Shown: positions 34,660-44,296 of the stretch, one piece after another
Numbering within the stretch: the first letter of the stretch is position 1
How the letters are laid out: the number at the start of each line of letters is the position of its first letter
NCBI GenBank assembly: GCA_029062005.1
Contig: JAIDQZ010000122.1
Coordinates: 1-48,291, forward strand
DNA: 48,291 nucleotides
Direction of reading: 5' to 3'
Source: Muribaculaceae bacterium
GTDB lineage: Bacteria; Bacteroidota; Bacteroidia; Bacteroidales; Muribaculaceae
Notes under the pieces: model-generated
Database searches by the model: none
Told to the model about the DNA's origin: nothing
Seen by the model: only the letters and a program-made list of their open reading frames with translations
Made by a program: the position numbers and the translations under genes

Positions 34660-37416
34660 TCATATCACGATGTTCACGATTCTGCCGGGAACCACTATCA
34701 CCTTTTTTGGGGTCCTTCCTTCGAGCCACTTTTCCGCCGCTGGATCAGCCAGGACAGCAGCCTCGACTTCTGCCTTGCCGCTTCCTGCAGGGACCTCGAT
34801 GTTGAAGCGCATCTTTCCGTTGAACTGGACCGGATATCTGACTGTGTCTTCCTTCAGGGCTTCTTCGTCCCAACCGGGCCATTCGCTGTCTGACACACTG
34901 CCTTCATTGCCGAGCTGATGCCAGAATTCTTCTGCGATATGAGGCGCGAATGGCGCGATAAGTCGGGCGAATTCGTCCATGGATTGTGTGCTGACTGCCG
35001 GAAGTTTGCCAAGCTCATTCACTGCAATCATGAATGCTGCCACCGATGTGTTGAACGAGAAGTTCTCGATATCCTGACTCACTTTTTTTATGAGAGTGTG
35101 CATGATCTTCTTTTCTTTCGCATCCCTTTCTGTAGCAGACCTTTTGCCAAATATGTTCCATAGCTTGCGCAAGAATCTGTTGACCCCGTCGATGCCGTTG
35201 GTGTCCCATGGCTTTGACTGCTCCACGGGTCCGAGAAACATCTCATATAGTCTCAGTGTATCCGCGCCATATTTTTCAACAATCACATCGGGGTTTACGA
35301 CATTGAACATTGACTTGGACATCTTTTCTACGGCGTAGCCACATATGTATTTGCCATCCTCAAGAATAAATTCAGCGTCAGCGAAATCCGGGCGCCATGA
35401 CTTGAATGCCTCTTGGTCAAGGACATCGTTGCTTACGATATTCACATCGACACGGATGGGCATTGTGTCGTACTGATCCAAGAGCCCTTTGCTTACGAAT
35501 GTGTTGGTTCCCTTGATGCGGTAGACGAAATTGGTGCGTCCCTGTATCATACCTTGGTTGACAAGCTTCCTGAAAGGCTCAGGGCTGACCACAAGTCCGA
35601 GATCATACAGGAATTTATTCCAGAATCGGCTGTAGATCAGGTGTCCGGTGGCGTGCTCGGCACCTCCTACGTAAAGATCTACATCGCGCCAGTATTCATC
35701 CGCCTCCCTGCTGACAAGCTCATTGTCGTTGTGAGGATCCATATATCGCAGATAATATGCGGAGCTTCCGGCAAATCCGGGCATAGTGCAAAGCTCGATG
35801 GGGTATCCTTCCCGTGTCTTCCAGTTTTCGGCGCGTCCGAGAGGAGGCTCGCCGTCTGCCGTGGGCAGATAGCTGCTTACCTCAGGAAGAAGCAGGGGTA
35901 GGGCGGATTCATCCATAAGATATGCGATCCCGTCTTTATAATATACGGGGAATGGCTCGCCCCAATAACGCTGACGTGAGAAAATGGCGTCACGTAGACG
36001 GTAGTTGACCTTTACTCTGCCTATTCCTTTTTCGGAGATATGCTGTTTGGTCTTTGCAATCGCTTCCTTTACCGTCAGCCCGTTGAGGTCAAGATCCGGA
36101 CCGCATGAATTGCAAACTATGCCTTCCTTGGCATCGAAACTTTCTTCCGACACGTCGGCGCCTTCGATGAGCGGCACGATCGGAAGATTGAATTTCTTTG
36201 CAAATGCGTAGTCACGAGAGTCGTGGGCCGGAACCGCCATGATGGCTCCGGTGCCGTAGCCGGCAAGTACATAGTCGCTTACCCATACAGGGATTTCCTT
36301 GCCGCTCAAAGGATTGATGGCATAGGAGCCGGTGAATACGCCTGTCACTTTCTTGTCGATCTGACGCTCACGTTCAGTCTTGTGTTTCACTTCATTCAGA
36401 TATGCGTCGACAGCCTCCTTCTGTCCGGGAGTCGTAAGCAGTCTTACGTATTCAGATTCGGGAGCGAGTACCATGAATGTGACACCGAATACTGTATCAG
36501 CACGTGTCGTGAAGATTTCAAGTTCGATGTCGGAATCCTTGACCGGAAATCTCATTTCCGCTCCTTCGCTGCGTCCGATCCAATTTCTCTGGGTCTCCTT
36601 AAGCGAGTCGCTCCATGCGAGAGAATCAAGATCGTCGAGAAGTCGTGGAGCATAAGCCGATACGCGCAGACACCACTGGCGCATGAGTTTCTGCTCTACG
36701 GGGAAGCCCCCGCGCACGCTGAGACCTTCCGATACCTCGTCGTTGGCAAGCACGGTTCCAAGTTCAGGACACCAGTTTACCATTGTCTCGCCCTGGAATG
36801 CGATTCTCCAGTTCATGAGGGTCTCGCGCTGTTCCTTTTCCGACATGGCGTTCCACTGGTCAGCAGTAAGGGTGATCTCCTTTGTCTCAGCGGCATTCAG
36901 ACCTTCCGTTCCATGCTTTTTTAGATGCTCGATGAGTTCGGAGATGGGACGTGCCTTGCCGAGGACAGTGTCATAGTAGTGGTTGAACATCTGCATGAAT
37001 GCCCATTGTGTCCACTTATAGTATTTGGGATCGCATGTACGCACCTCGCGGCTCCAGTCGAATGAAAATCCGATCTTGTCAAGCTGCGAGCGATAGCGCG
37101 CTATGTTGTCGGTAGTAGTCTTTTCTGGATGCTGTCCGGTCTGGATGGCATATTGCTCGGCAGGGAGTCCGTATGCGTCGTAGCCCATAGGGTGCAGGAC
37201 ATTGAATCCCTGCTGCCTCTTATAGCGGGAATATATGTCGCTTGCTATGTAACCGAGCGGATGCCCTACATGCAGTCCCGCGCCTGAAGGATATGGAAAC
37301 ATGTCGAGCACGTAGTATTTTGGTTTGTCCTTATTGATCTCGGTCTTGAAGACTCCGTTGTCGCGCCAGTATTGTTGCCAGCGTGATTCGATGTCGGTGT
37401 GATTGTAGTCTGCCAT
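34660..37416 (-). CDS. leuS: Leucyl-tRNA synthetase
   Basis: The 918-aa class I synthetase charges tRNA-Leu. The HIGH-type motif is in [15 protein letters not shown] (near residue 45) and KMSKS in [12 protein letters not shown] (near 700). The CP1 editing domain that hydrolyses mischarged residues occupies about 215-420 ([18 protein letters not shown]). The anticodon-binding domain and C-terminal region follow. The 125-bp gap after the stop has an imperfect hairpin (about 34600-34640) but nothing more. Upstream it is 38 bp from the S24 repressor gene and is probably cotranscribed. Confidence 0.98.
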   Translation of the reverse strand: MADYNHTDIESRWQQYWRDNGVFKTEINKDKPKYYVLDMFPYPSGAGLHVGHPLGYIASDIYSRYKRQQGFNVLHPMGYDAYGLPAEQYAIQTGQHPEKTTTDNIARYRSQLDKIGFSFDWSREVRTCDPKYYKWTQWAFMQMFNHYYDTVLGKARPISELIEHLKKHGTEGLNAAETKEITLTADQWNAMSEKEQRETLMNWRIAFQGETMVNWCPELGTVLANDEVSEGLSVRGGFPVEQKLMRQWCLRVSAYAPRLLDDLDSLAWSDSLKETQRNWIGRSEGAEMRFPVKDSDIELEIFTTRADTVFGVTFMVLAPESEYVRLLTTPGQKEAVDAYLNEVKHKTERERQIDKKVTGVFTGSYAINPLSGKEIPVWVSDYVLAGYGTGAIMAVPAHDSRDYAFAKKFNLPIVPLIEGADVSEESFDAKEGIVCNSCGPDLDLNGLTVKEAIAKTKQHISEKGIGRVKVNYRLRDAIFSRQRYWGEPFPVYYKDGIAYLMDESALPLLLPEVSSYLPTADGEPPLGRAENWKTREGYPIELCTMPGFAGSSAYYLRYMDPHNDNELVSREADEYWRDVDLYVGGAEHATGHLIYSRFWNKFLYDLGLVVSPEPFRKLVNQGMIQGRTNFVYRIKGTNTFVSKGLLDQYDTMPIRVDVNIVSNDVLDQEAFKSWRPDFADAEFILEDGKYICGYAVEKMSKSMFNVVNPDVIVEKYGADTLRLYEMFLGPVEQSKPWDTNGIDGVNRFLRKLWNIFGKRSATERDAKEKKIMHTLIKKVSQDIENFSFNTSVAAFMIAVNELGKLPAVSTQSMDEFARLIAPFAPHIAEEFWHQLGNEGSVSDSEWPGWDEEALKEDTVRYPVQFNGKMRFNIEVPAGSGKAEVEAAVLADPAAEKWLEGRTPKKVIVVPGRIVNIVI

Positions 37417-37454
37417 TTTATGTAGTTTTGTATTGTTATTCGGTTATGAGTCAT

Positions 37455-38126
37455 TTAATACGACGGATACGTGTTGAGTGTGGTGATGACACGGTAGAGC
37501 CCGTATATGCAGTCGAGAGGTATCTCAAGCGGCGGATATTTATGATTATGACTTTTCGCCTCAATGTATTTATTCCCTCGCTCTGATGGAAACACGTCTT
37601 TGAAAAACACTCCATTCGAGGAGTCTACTATCATGGGATGCCCCCATGGGATGAACGCCTTGTCGTCGATCTTCTTTATCAGGATTATGGCGCCGTCATG
37701 AAAATCTGGTTCCATGCTGTCGCCTGATATCCTTATGGCGAAGTCCACACCCTGCACCGGACTTATCACTTTCTCGCATTCTCCGGCATTGACCGATTGC
37801 GACCATGCCGTGATATTGCCGGCAAATGCCGTGACCGGAAGCAAAGGCACGAGATAGCCTGCTTGCTGAAGGAGTCTGCGCGGGTCGTTGGATTCCTTCA
37901 CATACATGTCTCCCTCCCCGTAGAGCAGCCAGTCGCGGTTCAGGTCGGGATAAAGGGTGGCTATACGGTTGATCTTTTCCGCAGGAATTGACTTGCGGAT
38001 GACTCCGATGTATGTCGAGGCAACCCCGAGACGTTTGCAAAATTCAGTCTGAGGTATTCTTTTGTCTTTTAAAAATGTGAGAAGACGTCCTTTTACGGTG
38101 GTCAGGTCATATTTGTCTGAAGCCAT
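37455..38126 (-). CDS. XRE/S24-family LexA-like transcriptional regulator
   Basis: The 223-aa protein has an N-terminal HTH-like segment (8-60; IPQTEFCKRLGVASTYIGVI) and a C-terminal S24 domain (90-215) with the nucleophile Ser137 in RISGDSMEPDF and general-base Lys176 in GVFFKDVFP. LexA-type self-cleavage is possible but no cleavage site can be fixed. An Ala-Gly pair at 114-115 is one candidate. ATG 38126 is preferred to an upstream TTG. It has its own promoter and sits just upstream of leuS, an unusual partner. Confidence 0.88.
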   Translation of the reverse strand: MASDKYDLTTVKGRLLTFLKDKRIPQTEFCKRLGVASTYIGVIRKSIPAEKINRIATLYPDLNRDWLLYGEGDMYVKESNDPRRLLQQAGYLVPLLPVTAFAGNITAWSQSVNAGECEKVISPVQGVDFAIRISGDSMEPDFHDGAIILIKKIDDKAFIPWGHPMIVDSSNGVFFKDVFPSERGNKYIEAKSHNHKYPPLEIPLDCIYGLYRVITTLNTYPSY

Positions 38127-38157
38127 AAGTATATCCAAATGCTTATTATTTATTGTG

Positions 38158-38188
38158 CAAAGTTAATGTTTTATTTGCGCACTACAAA
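38158..38188 (-). promoter_or_regulatory. Promoter of the S24 regulator (and probably leuS)
   Basis: Minus strand TTTG (38185-38188), exactly 19 nt, TAACTTTG (38158-38165), 31 bp before ATG 38126. Confidence 0.78.
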
Positions 38189-38205
38189 ATGTCTTTAATG
38201 GAATG

Positions 38206-39750
38206 TTATGGTTTTCGTGTTTTTTTGTCTATTACGCCGAGTGCTTTCCTGAGTCGGGAGGATAATACCGGTACGTTTTCATAATATGCCACCACAAGTA
38301 TATACATCACGAATAGCAATATCCTCACGATATATGTGCCCCACATCGCGTAAGGGAACATGCAGGCGCTTCCTATGCCCCAGAGTGCGGCTGCAAGCAA
38401 TGCATATAGGCCGATGCGCTTTGTCTCATATGGAATAGGATAGTATTTCTTCCCGGCAATGTAGCTTACCGTCATTATTCCGGCATATGAGATCAGGGCG
38501 GCCCATGCCGAACCTATGTAGCCGTCGGGCATTCCGATGGCAGGCACAAGGATAAGGTTGCCGGCAAGCATCAGCACAAATCCGAGAAGGGAAAGATACA
38601 TTCCCCAGCGTGTGCGGTCGGTAAGCTTATACCATAGCGACAGGTTGAAGTAGACCCCGAAGCATATGTCGGCTATCATCATGATCGGCACTACGCGCAG
38701 ACCTTCCCAATATGCCGGCGATATAAAATACTTGAGCACAGGAAGGAAATACATTACGCCGAGGAATATGGCGAGTCCGAAGATTACGAAATATTTCATT
38801 GCGTCGCAATATGCCTGAGTCTTGTCCTCACCCTCGCGGGCGGCTTTAGAGAATATAAATGGCTCGTAGGCATATCGGAATGCCTGTGTGAACATCATCA
38901 TCACCACCGCGATCTTTATATTGGCTCCGTAAAGTCCCACCATGGTCCTGGCTCCTTCCGGGTCATCTGGAAAGAGATAAGGTATGATTATCTGCCCCAT
39001 CCCTTGGCTCAGGTTGCCTGCCACACCGAGCACGAGTAACGGCCATGAATAGTTGAGCATTTTTTTGAGAAGAGAGAAGTCGCAGACGAGATGCCTGACT
39101 GTCATATGAGGAATCAGGCAGACAAGCACTACGAGCGTGCTTATGACGTTGGCGAGGAAAATCCATCCGACTCCGAAAGACGCTCCTCCCAGCGGATCGT
39201 AAAACCAGGATATAAGCCGTGGGTAGATTTCGTTGATCCTTGGGCAAGCAAGCAGGAAAAACAGATTGAGCCCGATGTTTACTCCGATGTTGGCAAGCTT
39301 TATTCCTGCAAACGTCCATGCCTTGTGGCGGAATCTCAGATAGGCGAACGGAAGGTTGGTGAAAGCATCTATTGCGACAGTGAATCCCATCATCCATACG
39401 AAATCAGCGTGATGCGGGAGCGTGAGCGCAGATGATATCGGCTTCAGAAACAGGCTGAGCAGTGCTATAAAAAGAAGGGAGGTGGTTGCCAACGTCACCA
39501 ACGACGTGCTGTAGACCTTTTCGTAGTCTTCTTCCCTGCTTGCATAGCGGAAGAAGCCTGTCTCCATTCCATAGTTTAGCACTACTATAGCCACAGCCGT
39601 TATTGCATAGAGGTAGCTCACTATGCCATAGTCGGCTTCCGAGAAGAGATAGGTATAAAGGGGCACAAGTCCCCAGTTGAGGAATCTGCCGATGATGCTG
39701 CTGAGTCCGTAGACGGCGGTATCCTTTACAAGTGATTTGATTCCGGCCAT
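38206..39750 (-). CDS. Polysaccharide flippase (MOP/Wzx-like)
   Basis: The 514-aa protein has about 14 predicted transmembrane helices and the polysaccharide-transporter N-terminus (IKSLVKDTAVYGLSSIIGRF, then PLYTYLFSEADYGIVSYLYA). It probably flips a lipid-linked glycan precursor across the inner membrane. The C-terminus is basic (KKTRKP). No glycan cluster adjoins, although two glycosyltransferases lie elsewhere in the window. It lies 93 bp downstream of ruvB; that spacer holds AT-rich TTTAAACCAATTAAACGG-type words only. Confidence 0.9.
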   Translation of the reverse strand: MAGIKSLVKDTAVYGLSSIIGRFLNWGLVPLYTYLFSEADYGIVSYLYAITAVAIVVLNYGMETGFFRYASREEDYEKVYSTSLVTLATTSLLFIALLSLFLKPISSALTLPHHADFVWMMGFTVAIDAFTNLPFAYLRFRHKAWTFAGIKLANIGVNIGLNLFFLLACPRINEIYPRLISWFYDPLGGASFGVGWIFLANVISTLVVLVCLIPHMTVRHLVCDFSLLKKMLNYSWPLLVLGVAGNLSQGMGQIIIPYLFPDDPEGARTMVGLYGANIKIAVVMMMFTQAFRYAYEPFIFSKAAREGEDKTQAYCDAMKYFVIFGLAIFLGVMYFLPVLKYFISPAYWEGLRVVPIMMIADICFGVYFNLSLWYKLTDRTRWGMYLSLLGFVLMLAGNLILVPAIGMPDGYIGSAWAALISYAGIMTVSYIAGKKYYPIPYETKRIGLYALLAAALWGIGSACMFPYAMWGTYIVRILLFVMYILVVAYYENVPVLSSRLRKALGVIDKKTRKP

Positions 39751-39843
39751 TTGAGTTTAATGTTTAAGTGGGTTAAGGTGTTTAGAAGGTTCAGGGGATG
39801 GATCTTGACCATTTAAACCAATTAAACGGTTAACCCTGACGTA

Positions 39844-40872
39844 TCAGTCGAACAGGGAGGCTTCTGACGCTTTCGGATATCTGCCGAGGTGGCGGTATGC
39901 AAGCTCCGTGACTTCGCGTCCGCGTGGAGTACGCTTCAGGAAGCCTTCCTTGATGAGGAAAGGTTCATACACTTCCTCAATTGTGCCGCTGTCTTCCCCG
40001 AGTGCGGTGGCAATAGTGGTCAGTCCCACCGGACCGCCTCCGAATTTGTCGATTATTGACGTGAGTATGCGGTTGTCGATCTCATCCAGTCCGTGAGTGT
40101 CGATATTAAGTGCTTCCAGCGACATTTTCGCTGTCGGAAGGTCGACGGTGCCGTTGCCCCTCACCATTGCAAAGTCGCGCACCCGGCGCAGGAGTGCGTT
40201 GGCGATTCGCGGCGTGCCACGGCTGCGAAGAGCGATTTCCAGGGCAGCGTCTTCATCTATCGATGTGTTGAGAAGACGCGCCGAACGCTTCACGATGCCT
40301 TTCAGCACCTCATGGTCGTAATATTCGAGATGGCAGTTGATGCCGAAGCGTGCGCGTAGCGGAGCCGTCAGAAGTCCGCTTCTTGTAGTGGCGCCGATGA
40401 GTGTGAACGGGGATATGGTGAGCTGCACCGACTTGGCTCCCGGACCTTTGTCAAGGAGTATGTCGATACGGTAATCTTCCATTGCTGAGTAGAGGTATTC
40501 CTCCACTATGGGATGCAGACGGTGTATTTCATCGATGAAGAGCACATCGTGAGGTTCAAGGCTCATAAGGATTCCGGCAAGGTCTCCCGGCTTGTCAAGC
40601 ACCGGACCGCTTGTCACTTTAAATCCGACGTTGAGCTCGTTTGCCACGATGTTGCTCAGTGTAGTCTTGCCAAGACCAGGCGGTCCGTGAAGAAGAGTAT
40701 GGTCGAGCGCTTCTCCGCGCATTCGGGCTGCCTGAACGAAGACCCTTAGGTTAGCCACAATCTTCTCCTGGCCGCTGAAGTCATCGAAACTCAGCGGCCG
40801 GAGAGCTTTTTCTATGTCGCGGTCGCTGCCTTTGGGAGTGGTCTGGCTTCCGTGTATGTCGAATTCCGGCAT
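39844..40872 (-). CDS. ruvB: Holliday junction branch migration ATPase RuvB
   Basis: The 342-aa AAA+ motor drives branch migration with RuvA. Signatures are LRPLSFDDFSGQEKI, Walker A LLHGPPGLGKTTLSNIVA near residue 60, Walker B VLFIDEIHRL near 110, sensor region FTLIGATTRSGLLT and the C-terminal winged helix ending TPRGREVTELAYRHLG. It starts 17 bp after the tyrS stop. ruvA and ruvC are not in the window. Confidence 0.98.
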   Translation of the reverse strand: MPEFDIHGSQTTPKGSDRDIEKALRPLSFDDFSGQEKIVANLRVFVQAARMRGEALDHTLLHGPPGLGKTTLSNIVANELNVGFKVTSGPVLDKPGDLAGILMSLEPHDVLFIDEIHRLHPIVEEYLYSAMEDYRIDILLDKGPGAKSVQLTISPFTLIGATTRSGLLTAPLRARFGINCHLEYYDHEVLKGIVKRSARLLNTSIDEDAALEIALRSRGTPRIANALLRRVRDFAMVRGNGTVDLPTAKMSLEALNIDTHGLDEIDNRILTSIIDKFGGGPVGLTTIATALGEDSGTIEEVYEPFLIKEGFLKRTPRGREVTELAYRHLGRYPKASEASLFD

Positions 40873-40889
40873 TTCAGAATTGGAATGTG

Positions 40890-42185
40890 TCAGTCTTTAA
40901 CGATAATGAGGAAGTAGTTCTTCTTTCCTTTCTGTGCAAGTATGTATTTGCCTCCGAGAAGATGGCTGGATCCGATAATCGCTGTCGGGTCTGTAAGCTT
41001 CTCTTTGTTGATGCTCACGCCGTTGCCCTGGATCATCTTGCGCGCCTCTCCCTTTGAGGGGAAGACGGCTGTTTTCTCGGCGAGGAAATCGAGTGCGGGG
41101 ATTCCTGCTTCAATGTCGGCGCGTGCCACTTCAAATCTCGGAACGCCTTCAAAAAGGTCGAGTAGTGTCTGCTCGTCGAGGGCATGGAGCTCGTCGACAG
41201 CGCTGTTGCTGAATAGTATTTTGCTTGCTGCAACTGCTGCATCATATGCCTCCCTGCCGTGTACCATCACTGTCACTTCCTCGGCAAGTTTCTTCTGGAG
41301 CGGACGGAGTCCCGGATCCTTTGCATGCTCCTCGGCAAGAGCCTCTATTTCATCTTTTGATAGGAACGTGAAGATCTTGAGGTATTTCTCTGCCTCTGCA
41401 TCGCCTACATTGAGCCAGAACTGATAGAACTTATAGGGAGATGTATATCTTGCGTCCAGCCATACGTTCCCGCTTTCTGTCTTGCCGAATTTGCCGCCGT
41501 CGGCTTTAGTTATCAGCGGGCAGGTGAGGGCGAATACCTCTCCTCCGAGCTTGCGCCTGATCAGTTCGCCGCCGGTAGTGATGTTGCCCCACTGGTCGGA
41601 TCCTCCGAGCTGAAGCTTGCATCCTTTTGTCTCGTAAAGATGCAGGAAGTCATATCCCTGAAGGAGCTGGTAGGTGAATTCCGTGAAGCTGAGTCCGTCG
41701 CGTGCCTCGCCGTTGAGGCGCTTCTGCACAGATTCCTTCGCCATCATGTAGTTGACGGTGATATGCTTTCCTATTTCACGTGCGAAATCAAGGAATGAGA
41801 AATCTTTCATCCAGTCGTAGTTGTTGACCATCTCAGCCTTGTTGGGCGCATCGCTGTCGAAGTCGAGGAAACGCGACAGCTGGGCTTTGATAGCTTCCTG
41901 ATTGTGGCGCAGGGTTGCCTCATCAAGAAGATTGCGCTCGGCGCTCTTGCCCGAAGGATCGCCGATCATGCCGGTTGCTCCCCCGATAAGCGCGATAGGC
42001 TTGTGGCCGCAGCGCTGAAGATGACGTAGCATCATGACGCCGCAGAGATGACCTATATGCAGGGAGTCTGCGGTCGGGTCTATGCCGAGGTATGCGGTGG
42101 TCATCTCTTTATTCAGCTGCTCGTCTGTGCCTGGCATCATGGTGTGGATCATGCCGCGCCAGGTAAGTTCTTCTATGAAATTCAT
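40890..42185 (-). CDS. tyrS: Tyrosyl-tRNA synthetase
   Basis: The 431-aa class I synthetase has the HIGH-like motif [14 protein letters not shown] near residue 38, tRNA/ATP-site [28 protein letters not shown] near 200 and the KMSKS-like [11 protein letters not shown] near 240, with a C-terminal S4-like RNA-binding domain (from about 365). ATG 42185 begins the conserved [11 protein letters not shown]. The frame upstream runs back into the M28 gene and is rejected. It is 16 bp downstream of the M28 gene. Confidence 0.97.
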   Translation of the reverse strand: MNFIEELTWRGMIHTMMPGTDEQLNKEMTTAYLGIDPTADSLHIGHLCGVMMLRHLQRCGHKPIALIGGATGMIGDPSGKSAERNLLDEATLRHNQEAIKAQLSRFLDFDSDAPNKAEMVNNYDWMKDFSFLDFAREIGKHITVNYMMAKESVQKRLNGEARDGLSFTEFTYQLLQGYDFLHLYETKGCKLQLGGSDQWGNITTGGELIRRKLGGEVFALTCPLITKADGGKFGKTESGNVWLDARYTSPYKFYQFWLNVGDAEAEKYLKIFTFLSKDEIEALAEEHAKDPGLRPLQKKLAEEVTVMVHGREAYDAAVAASKILFSNSAVDELHALDEQTLLDLFEGVPRFEVARADIEAGIPALDFLAEKTAVFPSKGEARKMIQGNGVSINKEKLTDPTAIIGSSHLLGGKYILAQKGKKNYFLIIVKD

Positions 42186-42201
42186 GTCTGTATGTTTTTG
42201 T

Positions 42202-43188
42202 TTATTTGTTTTTCCGTAAATATGTCTCAAGTGTGTTGCCGATGGCTTCGAGTGTCTCTTTGGATATGAAGTCCATGTTGTCGGAGGCGGTGTGCCAGCC
42301 TGAGAAGAAGCCGGTCCCTTCGCGATAGTCAATTATGTCGATGGCGGGAATGCCTCCCTTGATGAGTTCCACATGATCGTCGTTGATTGCCGAACCTACA
42401 CGGTTGACAAACATTTTGTCATAGCCGAGGCTGTGAGCGATGCTCCATATCTCGTCGGCGAGCGCAGGGTTGGAGAGCTGGGAGAAGTATTCCCTCATGA
42501 ATGTCGCGTCGCGTGTGCCTACCATGTCAAGGAGTATGGCGGCATCCGGGAGGTAGCCTGGAGCAGGGGGATTTTCGGAAAAATATCTTGTTCCGAGCGC
42601 CCAGCTTTCATCGTTGTTCTCGGCACCCCAGTCTTCGGCATCGGAAAGCAGGATGTCGATTCCGGGTCCGTCGTTATCCTGTGTCAATATGCGGGCGAGC
42701 TCAAGGATTACGCCTGTCCCGCTTGCAGCATCATTGGCGCCGTCTACAGGCATCGATCGTTTTGCCGGGTCGGGATCATGATCTGCCCAGGGGCGGCAGT
42801 CCCAGTGGGCGAAAAGCAGGACCCTTCTGTCTGCATCCGGATTGATGCGGGCGAATATGTTGCGCATCGGTATCCGGGTCCCGTCGAAGGTGGTGATTGT
42901 GGCAGTCTGCTCGGTGACCTCTGCTCCGAATTCCCTGAGTTTGCCTGTGAACCAGTCGCCGCAGAGCCTGTGGGCTTCAGATCCGGGCACACGGGGTCCG
43001 AAACCGACCTGGGTCTCTATGTAGGAATATGCGCTGTCGGGCGAAAACAGATTTGCGGTGTTTTCCTCATGCTGCGCCGTAGCGGAGGTTGTGTCGGATG
43101 CATTGCCTTTGCCGGCTCCGCATGAGAAAGTGAGTGTCATGCATACCGCGGATATCGCCGACATCTTTATGAATCCTGTTTTTTTCAT
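42202..43188 (-). CDS. M28-family lipoprotein, probable glutaminyl-peptide cyclotransferase
   Basis: The 328-aa protein has a lipoprotein-like N-terminus (Cys23 after [10 protein letters not shown]). The M28 fold shows [17 protein letters not shown] near residue 120, the metal-binding [18 protein letters not shown] near 140, acidic [14 protein letters not shown] near 185 and [12 protein letters not shown] near 275. The HWD...RPWAD and single-zinc pattern resemble bacterial glutaminyl cyclases, such as the P. gingivalis enzyme that cyclises N-terminal Gln on exported proteins, more than aminopeptidases. It shares ATGA with the preceding glycosyltransferase stop (4-bp overlap). Confidence 0.85.
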   Translation of the reverse strand: MKKTGFIKMSAISAVCMTLTFSCGAGKGNASDTTSATAQHEENTANLFSPDSAYSYIETQVGFGPRVPGSEAHRLCGDWFTGKLREFGAEVTEQTATITTFDGTRIPMRNIFARINPDADRRVLLFAHWDCRPWADHDPDPAKRSMPVDGANDAASGTGVILELARILTQDNDGPGIDILLSDAEDWGAENNDESWALGTRYFSENPPAPGYLPDAAILLDMVGTRDATFMREYFSQLSNPALADEIWSIAHSLGYDKMFVNRVGSAINDDHVELIKGGIPAIDIIDYREGTGFFSGWHTASDNMDFISKETLEAIGNTLETYLRKNK

Positions 43189-43946
43189 TTAAGTCTATCG
43201 TATATTTCATCCATCATGAATTTCTCATGGCTTTTGGCAAGTATGAAATATTCTTTCATTGATACGTTGACTGAATCGATGTAGCCTGCCGTGCCATGGC
43301 GGAACTTCCCTTTCATCACGAATTCTGTAAGAAACGTTCCTGCGGTAGCCTTCAATATCTGCATGAGGGAGACCCTTTTCTTTTCGGCGAGCTGACCGAA
43401 GTTGTCTTCAAGATTTCCTATCCTGTCGTTGACGGATGTCGGAATGTGGATGATGGCTACATTTTTTTTCTGTGCCGGTATCCGCTCGGTGCGCCCGCAT
43501 ACGGAGGGAAGCTCATTCCTCCCTTCGTTCCAGATGGTTCCGTCACGGTGGAAGAACCTCAGGTGAAAATCGGGATACGCATTATAGTCCTCCTTGTCCA
43601 TGATGAATTTCCGCCTTGGGATGAAGAGCCCGTTGATGCCGTCGGCGTGGTCTATGAAGTCGTAGAGATAATCCTTCAGGTCGCGCGGGGCAAGTTCATA
43701 TGGTCGCAGAAGCAGTATCCATTCGTTGTTGGCGCTCCGGATTGCGTCATTGTGTGAGTGTGAGGAGTCTGATGCGTCAATGCCTGTATGTATCACCCGG
43801 CATCCCGCCTCGCGGGCTATATTTACCGACTCGTCGGTGCTCCCCATGTCGTAGACAAGGACTTCGTCGTAGCCCTTGACATATTCAAGCACCTTGCGGA
43901 GGTATCTTGCCGAATTGTATGTTCCGATTAATACTGATATTGCCAT
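43185..43946 (-). CDS. Family 2 glycosyltransferase-like protein with degenerate DxD
   Basis: The 253-aa protein starts with the GT2 strand ISVLIGTYNSARYLRKVL and keeps a STDES segment near 37, but the usual FLDADE motif reads ILLLRPYEL (residues 77-85), so the metal-binding DxD is lost. The acceptor-side part (about 110-200) resembles WaaE/KdtX-type lipopolysaccharide glycosyltransferases. It may be inactive or metal-independent. It is first in the GT2-M28-tyrS-ruvB run, with a clear promoter. Confidence 0.85.
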   Translation of the reverse strand: MAISVLIGTYNSARYLRKVLEYVKGYDEVLVYDMGSTDESVNIAREAGCRVIHTGIDASDSSHSHNDAIRSANNEWILLLRPYELAPRDLKDYLYDFIDHADGINGLFIPRRKFIMDKEDYNAYPDFHLRFFHRDGTIWNEGRNELPSVCGRTERIPAQKKNVAIIHIPTSVNDRIGNLEDNFGQLAEKKRVSLMQILKATAGTFLTEFVMKGKFRHGTAGYIDSVNVSMKEYFILAKSHEKFMMDEIYDRLK

Positions 43947-43984
43947 CTCTCTGGTGGACTTGGATTATCATTAAACCTAAAGCG

Positions 43985-44016
43985 CAAAATTAATAAAAAA
44001 ATCGCTAATATGCAAA
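43985..44016 (-). promoter_or_regulatory. Promoter of the GT2-M28-tyrS-ruvB run
   Basis: Minus strand TTTG (44013-44016), 20 nt, TAATTTTG (43985-43992), 38 bp before the GT2 start. Confidence 0.78.
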
Positions 44017-44045
44017 AAGAAAATAGGTCGACTCACGTCGACCTA
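44012..44045 (-). terminator. Intrinsic terminator downstream of pgi
   Basis: A perfect 9-bp stem TAGGTCGAC/GTCGACCTA (44024-44045, 4-nt loop) is followed on the minus strand by TTTTCTTTTTG. It lies 250 bp beyond the pgi stop, and its T-tract contains the -33 TTTG of the next promoter. Confidence 0.82.
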
Positions 44046-44296
44046 ATTCCTTTAATTCAAACAACAATAACAACTTTTTTTCAGAACGCTTATAGCAATT
44101 AAACTAATCAATCTAATCAAATTTGGTGTAACCCGCGGTTGCTTTCTGACTTTTTGTCTTGCATCCCGTCTTTCTGTCCGGGTTACGTCTATTAAACGCG
44201 CCTGAAAGGTCGAAGGTTCATTTGAATTATTAGCAATATGATGTATTAACTTTTATTTAACATCTGTAATATATTTGCAATATCTCCTCAATGGGA
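44046..44296 (-). other. Structured untranslated stretch after pgi, possible 3' UTR or small RNA
   Basis: No credible coding frame of more than about 15 codons is present. A perfect 8-bp inverted repeat GTAACCCG (44128-44135) / CGGGTTAC (44179-44186) encloses a 43-nt segment with a further GAC/GTC hairpin. The stretch ends in the intrinsic terminator at 44012-44045. It could be a long pgi 3' UTR or an independent RNA; no upstream minus-strand promoter matching the consensus was found. Confidence 0.4.

Noticed and set aside
42186..42332. 49-codon N-terminal extension of tyrS
   Set aside because: It overlaps the M28 coding region and the conserved synthetase N-terminus begins at ATG 42185.
44270..44277. 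Plus-strand TATATTTG as a promoter
   Set aside because: No TTTG at the -33 position and no plus-strand gene follows; probably chance in AT-rich DNA.
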